A DNA stretch of 64,000 nt from Poriferisodalis sp965198245 (GCF_965198245.1 NZ_OZ240249.1:3720001-3784000); one strand, 5' to 3'. Numbered from the stretch's first letter, positions 23,569-32,708 are shown. The notes: generated from the sequence alone by a model not told the origin. Translations and numbers: made by a program.

Positions 23569-24741
23569 ATGGAAATACACGAGTACCAGGCCAAGGCGAT
23601 ACTGGCCGATTACGGGGTGGCCATCCCGGAGGGCGGGCTGGCCTACAGCCCGGAGCAGGCCACCTACCGGGCCTCCGAGATCGGGGGCGAGCGGTGGGTG
23701 GTGAAGGCCCAGGTCCACGCCGGGTCCCGCGGGCAGGCGGGTGGCATACGGATCTGCAGCCATGAGCGTGAGATCTGGGAGGCCGCCGACGAGCTGCTGG
23801 GCAAGCGGCTCGTCACCCACCAGACGGACGGGCGGGGCAAGGGCGTGTACCGGCTCTATGTGGAGGCGGCCGTCGCGAGCGAGCGCGAGGTCTATCTCGG
23901 GTTCGTGCTCGACCGTTCCGCTGAGCGGGTGATGGTGGTGGCGTCGGCCGCCGGGGGAACCGACATCGAGGAGATCGCGGCCAACGACCCTGACTCGATC
24001 GTGCGGGTCAATGTGGAGCCGGCAGTGGGGATCCAGTCCTTCGAGGCCCGGGAGATCGCCTTCGCCGTCGGTCTCGACGCCAGCCTCGTCCCCCAGGCCG
24101 TGCATCTGATGACGGCCTGCTACCGGGCATTCCTCGACCTCGACGCCACCATGCTGGAGATCAACCCGCTGGCCGTCACCGCTGACGGCCGCCTGCTGGC
24201 GCTGGACGCAAAGATGACCTTCGACGACAACGCCCTGTTCCGCCACCAAGACGTGTCGGAGCTGCGGGACAAGTCGCAGGAGGATCCCCGGGAGCGGACG
24301 GCCAACGACCGGGGCCTCAGCTACGTAGGGCTCGAGGGCGACATCGGCTGCATCATCAACGGGGCGGGCCTGGCCATGGCCACGATGGACATGATCAAGC
24401 AGGCCGGGGGCGAGCCCGCCAACTTCCTCGACATCGGAGGGGGAGCATCCCCTGAGCGGGTGCTGAAGGCGTTCCGGCTGGTGCTCTCCGACGAGAAGGT
24501 CAAGGCCGTGCTGGTGAACATCTTCGCCGGCATCAACCGCTGCGACTGGGTGGCCGAAGGCGTGGTGCAGGCCCTGCAGCAGCTCGAGGTGCCGGTGCCG
24601 GTGGTGGTGCGCCTGTCGGGCACCAACGTGGAGGAGGGGCGGCGCATCCTCGCCGAGGCCGACGTGGCCGTGATCACGGCCGACTCGCTGGCTGAGGCGG
24701 GCGTGAGAGCGGTGGAATCCATCGCGGGGAGGGCGGCCTGA
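23569..24741 (+). CDS. mtkA: Malate-CoA ligase (malate thiokinase) beta subunit
   Basis: 390 residues, ATP-grasp plus CoA-ligase fold, related to succinyl-CoA synthetase beta. Starts MEIHEYQAK; the conserved ATP-grasp region includes VVKAQVHAGSRGQAGG and EINPLAVTADGRLLALDAKM, and the C-terminal half contains LEGDIGCIINGAGLAMATMD, GGEPANFLDIGGGAS and NIFAGINRCDWVAEGVV. The last stretch (CDWVAEG rather than the succinate-type CDVIA) matches MtkA proteins. The ATG at 23569 is preceded by GGAGGGG; the frame also opens at 23551. The stop overlaps the mtkB start (TGATG). With MtkB it activates malate to malyl-CoA for the lyase upstream. Confidence 0.92.
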   Translation: MEIHEYQAKAILADYGVAIPEGGLAYSPEQATYRASEIGGERWVVKAQVHAGSRGQAGGIRICSHEREIWEAADELLGKRLVTHQTDGRGKGVYRLYVEAAVASEREVYLGFVLDRSAERVMVVASAAGGTDIEEIAANDPDSIVRVNVEPAVGIQSFEAREIAFAVGLDASLVPQAVHLMTACYRAFLDLDATMLEINPLAVTADGRLLALDAKMTFDDNALFRHQDVSELRDKSQEDPRERTANDRGLSYVGLEGDIGCIINGAGLAMATMDMIKQAGGEPANFLDIGGGASPERVLKAFRLVLSDEKVKAVLVNIFAGINRCDWVAEGVVQALQQLEVPVPVVVRLSGTNVEEGRRILAEADVAVITADSLAEAGVRAVESIAGRAA

Positions 24742-25625
24742 TGAGCATCATCCTCGACGAGTCCACACCCGTGGTCGTGCAGGGCATCACCGGGCGCATC
24801 GCCACCTTCCACACCTCCGAAATGCGCGAGTACGGCACCAACGTCGTCGGAGGCGTCACGCCGGGCCGGGGCGGGATGACCCACTGCGGCGTCGACGTGT
24901 TCGACACCATGAAGCAGGCCGTGGCCGCCACCGGCGCCACCGCCAGCATCGTGTTCGTGCCGCCGCCGTTCGCGGCGGACGCCATCATGGAGGCGGCCGA
25001 CGCCGGCATCGAGCACTGCGTGTGCGTCACCGACGGCATCCCGGTGCAGGACATGATGCGGGTGAAGCGCTACCTGCGCCGCTACCAGCACGCCAAGCGA
25101 ATGTGCCTGATCGGCCCCAACTGCGCGGGGGTGATCAGCCCGGGCCGGGCCATGATGGGCATCATGCCCCCGCACATCTACGAGCGCGGCCCGGTGGGAG
25201 TCATCAGCCGGTCGGGGACGCTGGGATACGAGGCGGCGTCGCAGCTCAAGGCGGTGGGGATCGGGGTCAGCACCAGCGTCGGGATCGGCGGCGACCCCAT
25301 CAACGGGAGCTCGTTCCTCGACCACCTCAAACGGTTCGAGGCCGACGGCGAGACGGAGGCGATCGTGATGATCGGCGAGATCGGCGGGCTTCAGGAGGCC
25401 CAGGCCGCCCACTACGCCCGCGACCACATGTACAAGCCCGTGGTGGGCTACATCGCCGGACTCACCGCGCCCAAGGGCCGAACGATGGGCCACGCCGGCG
25501 CCATCGTGTCCACCGTCGGGGAGTCGGCCGCCGAGAAGGTGCAGCTCATGCGGGAGTGCGGCGTGACGATAGTGAAGCTGCCGTCGGACTTCGGCACGAC
25601 CGTCCCCAAGGTCCTGCGCCGCTGA
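24741..25625 (+). CDS. mtkB: Malate-CoA ligase (malate thiokinase) alpha subunit
   Basis: 294 residues, related to succinyl-CoA synthetase alpha. CoA-binding N-terminus VVVQGITGRIATFHTSEM and GGVTPGRGG; FVPPPFAADAIMEAADAGIEHCVCVTDGIPV; MCLIGPNCAGVISPG; and the phosphohistidine region MGHAGAIVSTVGES with the catalytic His in GHAGA. The start ATG shares one base with the mtkA stop. Together with MtkA it forms the heteromeric ligase. The pathway yields acetyl-CoA and glyoxylate from malate; in this window the further serine-cycle enzymes (hydroxypyruvate reductase, glycerate kinase, PEP carboxylase) are absent. Confidence 0.92.
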   Translation: MSIILDESTPVVVQGITGRIATFHTSEMREYGTNVVGGVTPGRGGMTHCGVDVFDTMKQAVAATGATASIVFVPPPFAADAIMEAADAGIEHCVCVTDGIPVQDMMRVKRYLRRYQHAKRMCLIGPNCAGVISPGRAMMGIMPPHIYERGPVGVISRSGTLGYEAASQLKAVGIGVSTSVGIGGDPINGSSFLDHLKRFEADGETEAIVMIGEIGGLQEAQAAHYARDHMYKPVVGYIAGLTAPKGRTMGHAGAIVSTVGESAAEKVQLMRECGVTIVKLPSDFGTTVPKVLRR

Positions 25626-25783
25626 AGGGGTCCGTGGAACCGGCGGATAACCCCTCCGTGCCACTAGCCCTCCTCGATGACCAAGGCAACAGAATCCAAC
25701 AACCCGCCTCCACTAGACCCGGTACAGACCAACACCTCAGGCTAAGTTCGCCCGCACAGTTCTCTCCGCAAGGAGGCACGGGG

Positions 25784-26629
25784 ATGCGACATGTCTTGAT
25801 CGTGGCCAACCAGACCCTCGTCGGCAGCCACCTGCATGAGCGGGTCGAGCATGTCTTGGCCATCGACCCCGAAACCCGGTTCCACATCGTCGTGCCCGCG
25901 ACGGGCGCCAACGGCCCCGACCCCGCGCGGGCGCTGGCGGGCGCTCGCCGTCGGCTCAGCCAGGCCTTCGAATCCCTCGACGACATCGGCGCCCGCGTCA
26001 CCGGCGAAGTGGGTCCCGCACACCCTGTCGTAGCGGTCAACTTGGCGATCGACCGGCTGAACCCCGACCTCATCATCCTGAGCACGCTGCCCGCCGGTGC
26101 CAGCCGGTGGCTGCACCTGGACCTGCCGCATCGCCTCCAGCGACGCTTCGGTGTGCCGGTGGAGCACATCTCGGCCGAAACCCAGACCGTCGACCGTGCG
26201 GGCACTTTCGAGCCGCCCGTGCTGCACACTCCCGACGACACCGTCCACGTGCTGCTGGCAGAAGAGAACCAGCACGACGTCGACGTCATCACCCTGGCGC
26301 TCGCCGAGGCGGGAACCCGCAACCAGCTGCGTGTCGCCCACGACGGCGCCAACGCGTTGTCGTTCATGCGCGCCGTGGGCCCGTCCGAGATCGATCTGGT
26401 GCTGTTCGACCTGAAGCTGCCGGTCGTGAGCGGGTTCGACCTGCTGGCCGAGGTGCGCGCCGCTGACGAGTTCGACAAGGTGATGATGGTTGCGCTCACC
26501 ACCGAGGAAGCCGCCGACGACCGTGCCCGGGCTTACGACCTCGGCGCCGACGCCTTCGTGATGAAGCGGCCTGACTACAGCCAGATGGCCCACGTCATCG
26601 ACGACCTCCTCGCCGAGGTCGCCGGGTAA
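25784..26629 (+). CDS. USP-like domain fused to a response-regulator receiver domain
   Basis: 281 residues. Residues 1-135 form an alpha/beta domain reminiscent of universal-stress or permease-tail regulatory domains (HVLIVANQTLVGSHL at the start, LIILSTLPAGASRWLHLDL before the end). Residues about 153-280 are a receiver domain: E160/E161 acidic pair, phospho-acceptor D209 in LVLFDLKLPVVSGFDLL, T239/T240, and K261 in FVMKRP. The VVSGFDLL and MMVALTTEEA features recall Rcp1-like stand-alone receivers. No DNA-binding or enzymatic output and no histidine kinase are nearby, so it likely acts through protein contacts. The ATG at 25784 follows AAGGAGG. Annotating such a fusion is unusual. Confidence 0.8.
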   Translation: MRHVLIVANQTLVGSHLHERVEHVLAIDPETRFHIVVPATGANGPDPARALAGARRRLSQAFESLDDIGARVTGEVGPAHPVVAVNLAIDRLNPDLIILSTLPAGASRWLHLDLPHRLQRRFGVPVEHISAETQTVDRAGTFEPPVLHTPDDTVHVLLAEENQHDVDVITLALAEAGTRNQLRVAHDGANALSFMRAVGPSEIDLVLFDLKLPVVSGFDLLAEVRAADEFDKVMMVALTTEEAADDRARAYDLGADAFVMKRPDYSQMAHVIDDLLAEVAG

Positions 26630-26649
26630 CCGGCGACAAGCAAGCACAG

Positions 26650-26667
26650 GCCGGCTAATCAGCCGGC
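26650..26667. terminator. Hairpin between convergent genes
   Basis: 7-bp stem GCCGGCT / AGCCGGC with a 4-nt loop AATC, 20 nt past the receiver-fusion stop and overlapping the last codons of the convergent thioesterase gene. It could terminate transcription from both sides. Confidence 0.5.
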
Positions 26668-27600
26668 TGCGGCCCTACGGGCGGCAGCCATGCCGCCGGG
26701 GAAGCCGATCTCGGCGGGTGCGGTGACCTGGCTCTGCAGCACCCAGCCGAGCAGCCCGTGCTGGTCAAAGATCACGGAGTGCGTACCGGCCAGACCCTGT
26801 GACGTGCCGAGAGTCTCTGCGTCGAAGAAGATCCACTCCCCTGCTGGCGGCCGCAGCAGCTGCAGCGTCACGTCGGTGTTGATGTAGGCGCCGCCCGTCG
26901 GCGAATAGTCCCAGCCGACAGCTGCCCCGAGGTCGGCCAGCGTCGCAATCCGGGCCAGCGGCGATGTCTCCTCGCCGGCCACGAGCGGATGATCCAGCCG
27001 TGCCCACGTGCGGCCAGGGCCCGGCTCCTCGGTTGATCCGCCGACGAATCGGAGGTCGACAGCGTCGGCATTGAAGCCGGGCCGTGGGTAGTCGATGTCG
27101 GGATTGGCGCCTGGGTCGGCACGCTCCGCCGGGATCGGCGGCAGCGCCTGCCCGTCGCTCACAAGCTCACCGCTCGGAAATGCGGGCGTCAGCCACTGCG
27201 AGGTGGCGCGCGCCACAAGGCGACCGTCTCCGGGCGCACTGGCCTCAGGCGGCACGGCCCGCACTTCGGCATCGATCAGCGCGGTCCGTTGACCGGCTTT
27301 GACGGTGGTTGCCGTGACCTCGTAGGAAGTCATCGGCATGCCCGAGAGGATCTCGACGGTCAACCGGCTGCACACCTGAGCAATGCCCAGGTTCCGTTGC
27401 TCGCGCTCGACTGCCCAGCCCAGCAGCCCGCAGATGGCACCGCCGTGCATCACCTGAAGTGCCCAAGGACCGCGCGTCAACTCCGTGGCGCGCACCCCGC
27501 CCGGCTCCTGCACGTACAGCCCAGGCGGCATGACCCCCTGCGGTGCTGCGGCCCGGGAATCCGCGGTCGCCCCAGGGCGTTCTGAGGGCATGCTCGCCAC
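26659..27600 (-). CDS. Acyl-CoA thioesterase family protein (double hotdog)
   Basis: 313 residues made of two hotdog halves (about 15-150 and 165-300), as in TesB-like thioesterase family proteins. Visible are VMHGGAICGLLGWAVE in the first half (substrate-contacting glycine-rich turn with His) and SPLARIATLADLGAAVGWDYSP...TDVTLQLLRPPAGEWIFFDAE in the second. It is probably a cytosolic hydrolase of acyl-CoA thioesters; the acyl group is not evident. The start at 27600 is the most upstream ATG; M4 is equally possible. It converges on the receiver-fusion gene and is divergent from the LLM gene at 27797 across 196 nt with no recognisable gene. Confidence 0.8.
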   Translation of the reverse strand: MASMPSERPGATADSRAAAPQGVMPPGLYVQEPGGVRATELTRGPWALQVMHGGAICGLLGWAVEREQRNLGIAQVCSRLTVEILSGMPMTSYEVTATTVKAGQRTALIDAEVRAVPPEASAPGDGRLVARATSQWLTPAFPSGELVSDGQALPPIPAERADPGANPDIDYPRPGFNADAVDLRFVGGSTEEPGPGRTWARLDHPLVAGEETSPLARIATLADLGAAVGWDYSPTGGAYINTDVTLQLLRPPAGEWIFFDAETLGTSQGLAGTHSVIFDQHGLLGWVLQSQVTAPAEIGFPGGMAAARRAAAG

Positions 27601-27796
27601 GGCGACAAGCTAGGTGGCAGGATGACAAATCGCTGGTCTGCGATGCTGGCTCGCCTGGTTGGGGAGGGGGCACCGTGACAGACACCGCTACGGCGACGAT
27701 GTCCATGCGTGCCGCTGTGTGGGCGCGTTTGCACCCCATTGGCCGGCTTGCGGCGGCCATGATCGAGCACCGCTCGGCGGCGCGTAGGGTGCCGCT

Positions 27797-28726
27797 GTGC
27801 ATCCGTTCAGATTCGCAGTCCAGTACGGCAAACCGGAGAGTCCGGCGGCGTTTCGGGAGATGGCGCGCAAGGTCGAGGACTTGGGTTATTCGACCCTGTT
27901 CTGCCACGACCACTTCTGGGACAGCTGGTCGCCGATCGTGCATCCTGCGATCGCGGCGGAGATCACTACGACGCTGCGGGTCGGGACCCTGGTGTTCGCT
28001 GCGGACTACCGCCACCCCGCAGTACTGGCGAAGGACTTCGCCACGCTTGACCTGCTTGCCGAGGGCCGAACTGAGTTCGGGATCGGTGCCGGCTGGCTGA
28101 GCGAGGACTACGAGCAGTCGGGCATCCGGCTGGACCGGCCCGGCGTGCGTATCGACCGGATGGTTGAGGCCCTCGAGGTCATCAAGGGACTGTGGCTCGG
28201 TGAGCCGTTCGAGTACGACGGCGAGCACTACCAGATCTCGGGAATGGTCGGTCGGCCGCTGCCGCACACGCCGGGCGGGCCGCCGATCATCATCGGCGGC
28301 GGTGGCAAGCGAGTGCTGACAGAGGCAGCCCGGCTGGCCGACATCATCAGCTTGAACCCGAACCTGCGGGAAGGCACCGTGGGAGCCGATGCAGCACGCA
28401 GTTCGGTGGCCAACAAGTTCGCTGAGCGGCGTCAATGGATTGCCGACGCCGCGGGCGAGCGATTCGCCGATATCGAGATCCAGCTCAACACGTTCATGGC
28501 GCTCGTGACCGAAGACGCCGACAGCATTCTCGAGCAGTTCGCGCCCGGCTTTGGTCTGACGCTGGCCGAGGCGCGTGAAGTACCCCTGGTGCTGGCGGGC
28601 ACGGTGGATGACATCTGCGAGCAGCTGCACCATCACCGTGAGGCCTACGGCGCCAGCTACATCGTCATCCACGATCCGGAGGTCGATGCCATGGCACCCG
28701 TGGTAGCTCGGCTGGCGGGCACCTGA
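27797..28726 (+). CDS. LLM-class F420-dependent oxidoreductase
   Basis: 309-residue luciferase-like TIM barrel. N-terminal FAVQYGKPESPAAFREMARKVEDLGYSTLFCHDHFWD, GTLVFAADYRHPAVLAKDFATLDLLAEGRTEFGIGAGW (F420 phosphate and bulge region), and PPIIIGGGGKRVLTEAARLADIISLN near the C-terminal half follow the actinobacterial F420-dependent subfamily whose members end with EQLHHHREAYGASYIVI. It uses F420 or FMN as hydride carrier; the substrate is unknown. GTG start at 27797. No strong partner is seen; the thioesterase gene is divergent upstream. Confidence 0.88.
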   Translation: MHPFRFAVQYGKPESPAAFREMARKVEDLGYSTLFCHDHFWDSWSPIVHPAIAAEITTTLRVGTLVFAADYRHPAVLAKDFATLDLLAEGRTEFGIGAGWLSEDYEQSGIRLDRPGVRIDRMVEALEVIKGLWLGEPFEYDGEHYQISGMVGRPLPHTPGGPPIIIGGGGKRVLTEAARLADIISLNPNLREGTVGADAARSSVANKFAERRQWIADAAGERFADIEIQLNTFMALVTEDADSILEQFAPGFGLTLAEAREVPLVLAGTVDDICEQLHHHREAYGASYIVIHDPEVDAMAPVVARLAGT

Positions 28727-28773
28727 GCGGTAGGCGATATTCGGCTGGCGCAGGGACCCGCCGGGACTTGGGT

Positions 28774-29169
28774 TCAGCTCGACGATGCCGCTGCCGGCGG
28801 GCCGGACGCAACGCCGGCTGAGGCAGCAGCCAATCCGGCACCCGGTGCGTTCGCTGCGGCCTCCGGCGGCATGCCGATGCCCAAGAAGCCCTCGATGCGC
28901 GATAGCCGCTGGCTGTTGTCGGCCACAACGGCGCGCAAGGCAGCAATCTCAGCTCGCAGCTCCGCGAATTCCTGCTTCAGCTCAGCCCGCAGCGATTGAA
29001 TGTCATTCTCCTGCTTGGCTCGCAGCGATTGAGTGTCATTCTCCTGCTTGGTTCGCAGCTCCGCGAATTCCTGCTTCAGCTCAGCCCGCAGCGATGCGAT
29101 GGAACGCTGCTGGTACCAAACCAATCCCAGGATGCCCACAGCCAATGTGACGAGTTGCACGATGTCCAT
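28774..29169 (-). CDS. Membrane-anchored hendecad coiled-coil protein
   Basis: From the ATG at 29169 (preceded by GGGGAGC) the protein has 131 residues: one N-terminal span (VQLVTLAVGILGLVWYQQ), then four 11-residue units, AELKQEFAELR, TKQENDTQSLR, AKQENDIQSLR and AELKQEFAELR, a further helix RAEIAALRAVVADNSQRLSRIEGFLG, and an Ala/Pro/Gly tail. Units 1 and 4 are identical and units 2 and 3 nearly so, also at DNA level, so the region grew by 33-nt duplication. An 11-residue period gives a slightly right-handed or parallel helical bundle. The function is unknown; it may be a cell-envelope spacer. Open frame continues to 29235. Confidence 0.7.
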   Translation of the reverse strand: MDIVQLVTLAVGILGLVWYQQRSIASLRAELKQEFAELRTKQENDTQSLRAKQENDIQSLRAELKQEFAELRAEIAALRAVVADNSQRLSRIEGFLGIGMPPEAAANAPGAGLAAASAGVASGPPAAASSS

Positions 29170-29233
29170 GCCGCTGAAGCTCCCCACGTCTCCGAATTTA
29201 GCACGGCACCCTAACGTGTCCGTTGTCATGAGC

Positions 29234-29273
29234 ATTGAAAATTATTGAGACTTATTGAAATATATTGCCCTTG
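29234..29273. promoter_or_regulatory. Four ATTG repeats at exact 10-nt spacing in a divergent promoter
   Basis: ATTG begins at 29234, 29244, 29254 and 29264 in an A/T-rich island between the coiled-coil gene and the AddB-like gene. One per helical turn, so all would lie on the same DNA face, suiting either a cooperatively bound regulator or intrinsic bending. Confidence 0.55.
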
Positions 29274-29321
29274 AGAGTTACAAAAGAGCAGACCGTTTTG
29301 CTGTGACACCCCTGACCTAGC

Positions 29322-32300
29322 TTGCATCTCGTGGTCACCTCCGAGACGGCGAACGCGCAGCCCTCCGGTGACAGCGTGCGGCAGGGCCATGGCTTCCGAC
29401 TGGCGACAGTCGGATTTGGGGCGGAAGCTCGCGAGGCGCTTGCCGATTTCGTGGCCCGGGCCAAGGCCGACGATCCGCTTGCGGCGGTCACGGTGGTGGT
29501 GCCGTCCAACTACACGGGACTGTCGCTGCGGCGCGAACTCGGCGGCCGCGGCGGCGGTGTCGCCGTGCTCGAGACGCTCACGATGGCCGCGCTGGCCGAC
29601 CGCCTCGGCGGCTCGTCGCTGCAACATTCGGGGCGACGTCCCTTGAGTGACATGGCAATCGCAGCGGCCGTGCGCATAGCGCTCGGTGAAGATCCCGGTC
29701 CGTTCGGTTCTGTCGCCGGCCATCACCAGACCGCCCGCGCGCTGGGCCGTACCTACTTGGAGCTGCGCGATCTGTCGGCGTCCCAGCTCGCGGACGTTGC
29801 CAGCAAGTCGCCGAGAGCCGCCGGCGTGGTGAACATCTGCCGGCGAGTTCGGGCGTCACTGCGGCCCGACTGGTACGACGAATTCGACCTCATGTCCGCT
29901 GCTGCGGACCAACTCGGCTTGCTCGATGCGCTCCCGCCCGAGCTGGGCAGCATCTGCGTGTACCTGCCTCGCAGACTCAGTCAGCACGAGACTCGCCTGC
30001 TGCATGCGCTCGGCAGTGCCCCGGCTACCGCGCCTGTCGAGGTGCTCGTCGGTCTGACGGGCAGCGACAGCGCAAATGCGGTGGCGAAGGGCGTCTCCAA
30101 GCGTCTCGGCGTCGAATCACCGGCTCTCGACGATCGGCGCACCGACGAGCTGCGCGTCGTGTCCTGCGCCGACCGGATCGTGAGCGTCACCGATGCCGAC
30201 ACCGAAGCCCGCACCGTGGTGCGCGACGTGCTCGCTGACCTCGACGAAGGCGTTTCGCCGGGCAGGATCGCTGTGTACTTCGGTGCGGCCGAGCCGTACG
30301 GCCGAACACTCGAGGATCAATTCGCTGCCGCCGGCGTTGCCACGTACGGCAACACCGCCCGAACGCTCGCCGAGTCGATCTACGGGCGATTCGCGCTGGG
30401 CCTCGCCGCACTGGCCGACGCCCATCTCGAAGAGCCTCGCCTTGAGCGCCGGGACGTGTTCGATTTGCTCGCCGGTGCGCAGGTGCCCCGCCACCGTCAC
30501 GGCGAACCCAACACCGATCGGATGGGCGACGAGCATTTCTTTGTGCCTGACTCAGCATGGGAGCGCCTCGCTCGGGCTGCGCACGTGGTCGGCGGCGGCG
30601 ACTGGTCGTCACGGCTGGGGCGCTATGCCGCGGAGAAGCGCGAGCACGCCGCTCACGAACGGTCCGACGACGATCCCAGCCTCGCCCGGTGCCGATGGCT
30701 CGAACACGAGGCGGACGAGTGCGATGCAGCGTCGGCGTTCATGACAAAGATGCGCGAGCGTCTCATCGACGGACGCAGGCGGCACACCTGGCGGGGTCTC
30801 TGCGACTGGATGCAGTCCTCGGTGCATCGATACCTAGGTGCGGTGGGCCGGGCGCGCTGGATTCAGGACTGGCCCGAGTGGGAGATCACCGCCGCAGAAC
30901 GCGTCGAGGGCGTGCTCGAGCGGCTTTCCGACCTCGGCGCGATAGAGCCGCGCGTCAGTTTCGACACCGTGTACCAAGCGCTGGAAGCCGAACTCGCACA
31001 GCCGCACGGCCGCAGCGGTACCGAGGGCATGGGCGTCTATGTCGGCCCGCTCGCCGGCGCGCTCGATGTCACGCCCGATCGGAGCTACATCGTCGGGCTG
31101 GCCGAAGGCATCGTTCCCGCACGACCCCAGCCCGACAGCCTCGTCAACGACGACGAGCGGCGGTCATTGGGCGGCGCTCTGAGGCTGCATGCCGACGTCG
31201 CAGCCGAGAGCCACCTGACCCTGCTCGCCGCGATCGCCGGTACTCAGGAGCGCTGCACGCTGCTGGTGCCGCGCGGCAACCTGCGTCAGAACGCGGACTA
31301 CGTGCCCTCCCGCTGGTTGCTCGACACAGCGCGCCGGCTCGACACCACCGGTCGCTACTTCGCCGACGGCTACCTCGACGCGGAGAACCTGAGAGACGCC
31401 GCGCTCGACGACGGGGTGTCCGGCATTGTCGAACAGCCATCGTTCCTGAGTGCAATTCGCTCACGCAGCTTCCCCGCCGCGCCGTGGGAGTACGACGCGG
31501 CGAGCCTGCTCGCATCGAGCCCCGCAGCGTTGGGTCGGCGACAGCATCCGATGTTCGCCGATCCTGCATTCCGCGACGGCGTCGAACTCTCAGCGGCCCG
31601 GCGCAGCGCGGCGTTCACGCGCTTCGACGGGAATCTCTCAGAGGTCATCGACAGCGACAGCGCCGTGGCCGACATCGTGTCGGCAACGCGCCTCGAAACG
31701 TGGGCGACGTGTCCACGCAAGTACCTGTTCGAGCAACTCCTCGAGGTGAGCGTCGTCGCCGAGCCCGAACAGATCCTCCGGCTGAGCGCTCGCGACCGGG
31801 GCCACCTGGTGCACAAGGCGATCGATCGTTTCTACCGACCGCTCATTGCCAACCGCGAAGCGTGGGCGCCGGGCGAGCCGATGCCAGGCCGCGGACCGGG
31901 GCGGGCACCGCCGGGCCCGAGCCGCTCCCCGACCGACGAGGATCGCAGCGAGCTCATCCGACTGGGCCGCGAGCTTGCCGACGATGCCGAACAGCGCGGG
32001 CTGACGGGCCTGCCGCTGCTGTGGCAGCGAGATCGCGAGACCCTGCTAGCCGATCTCGGAGAACTGCTCGACCGCGACGACCAGCGCGAGGCGCACTCGC
32101 GCGGCGACATTGAGAGTTCCGAGTTCCGCTTCGGCTTCGACGACTCCGCGCCGGCTGTCGCATATCGCCTCGACGACGGCAGCGTGATCCGATTCCGGGG
32201 CATCATCGATCGGGTCGAGCGCACCGGCGACGACGGCCTTGTCGTCATCGACTACAAGACCGGCGCGACCGACAGCTACAAGGGCATCGTCAAGGGTGAG

Positions 32301-32708
32301 GGGGCCGATCCGACCGTCGGGGGCACCAAGTTGCAATTGCCGGTGTACGCACTGGCCTCTGCAACACACTTCGGACGAGACGCAACGAGTGCCGAAGCGG
32401 TGCTGAGCGCGTACTGGTTCATCTCGTCGGAACGGGGGGGCTGGAAATGGCTGACGCTGTCCGTCGACGACGCAGTCATGGCTCGCTTCGCCGATGTGGT
32501 CGGCACCATCGTGGCCGGGATCCGTAGCGGCGTGTTCGTTGGCTTCGCCAGACCACCCGACGACCGGCGCCATTACCTCGTGTGCCCCTATTGCGATCCT
32601 GACGGGCTCGGCACCTCGGACGTCCAGCACTCGTGGGGTCTCAAGCGAGACGATCCAGCGCTGGCGGCGTTCGCGGAACTCGTCGAGCCTGCCGAGGTGC
32701 GGCCGTGA
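29322..32708 (+). CDS. AddB/RexB-like subunit: inactivated helicase with PD-(D/E)XK nuclease
   Basis: 1128 residues. The N-terminal part lacks a P-loop (FRLATVGFGAEAREAL... instead), as in AddB/RexB-type partners. The C-terminal nuclease has VSATRLETWATCPRKYLFEQLL, then GIIDRVERTGDDGLVVIDYKTG (Asp and Asp-Tyr-Lys catalytic core), and YLVCPYCDPDG, whose cysteines with the earlier Cys could bind an Fe-S cluster like that of AddB. It is predicted to act with the helicase-nuclease encoded directly downstream in double-strand break resection; the cell-wide function is recombination repair. The stop overlaps the next start as GTGA. The start at 29322 is the first in frame; a later Met is possible. 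An N-terminal extension of about 20 residues is not conserved. Confidence 0.85.
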   Translation: MHLVVTSETANAQPSGDSVRQGHGFRLATVGFGAEAREALADFVARAKADDPLAAVTVVVPSNYTGLSLRRELGGRGGGVAVLETLTMAALADRLGGSSLQHSGRRPLSDMAIAAAVRIALGEDPGPFGSVAGHHQTARALGRTYLELRDLSASQLADVASKSPRAAGVVNICRRVRASLRPDWYDEFDLMSAAADQLGLLDALPPELGSICVYLPRRLSQHETRLLHALGSAPATAPVEVLVGLTGSDSANAVAKGVSKRLGVESPALDDRRTDELRVVSCADRIVSVTDADTEARTVVRDVLADLDEGVSPGRIAVYFGAAEPYGRTLEDQFAAAGVATYGNTARTLAESIYGRFALGLAALADAHLEEPRLERRDVFDLLAGAQVPRHRHGEPNTDRMGDEHFFVPDSAWERLARAAHVVGGGDWSSRLGRYAAEKREHAAHERSDDDPSLARCRWLEHEADECDAASAFMTKMRERLIDGRRRHTWRGLCDWMQSSVHRYLGAVGRARWIQDWPEWEITAAERVEGVLERLSDLGAIEPRVSFDTVYQALEAELAQPHGRSGTEGMGVYVGPLAGALDVTPDRSYIVGLAEGIVPARPQPDSLVNDDERRSLGGALRLHADVAAESHLTLLAAIAGTQERCTLLVPRGNLRQNADYVPSRWLLDTARRLDTTGRYFADGYLDAENLRDAALDDGVSGIVEQPSFLSAIRSRSFPAAPWEYDAASLLASSPAALGRRQHPMFADPAFRDGVELSAARRSAAFTRFDGNLSEVIDSDSAVADIVSATRLETWATCPRKYLFEQLLEVSVVAEPEQILRLSARDRGHLVHKAIDRFYRPLIANREAWAPGEPMPGRGPGRAPPGPSRSPTDEDRSELIRLGRELADDAEQRGLTGLPLLWQRDRETLLADLGELLDRDDQREAHSRGDIESSEFRFGFDDSAPAVAYRLDDGSVIRFRGIIDRVERTGDDGLVVIDYKTGATDSYKGIVKGEGADPTVGGTKLQLPVYALASATHFGRDATSAEAVLSAYWFISSERGGWKWLTLSVDDAVMARFADVVGTIVAGIRSGVFVGFARPPDDRRHYLVCPYCDPDGLGTSDVQHSWGLKRDDPALAAFAELVEPAEVRP

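Noticed and set aside
24321..25664. 447-codon minus-strand frame over mtkA and mtkB
   Set aside because: His/Arg/Asp-rich shadow without domains; plus-strand genes are certain.
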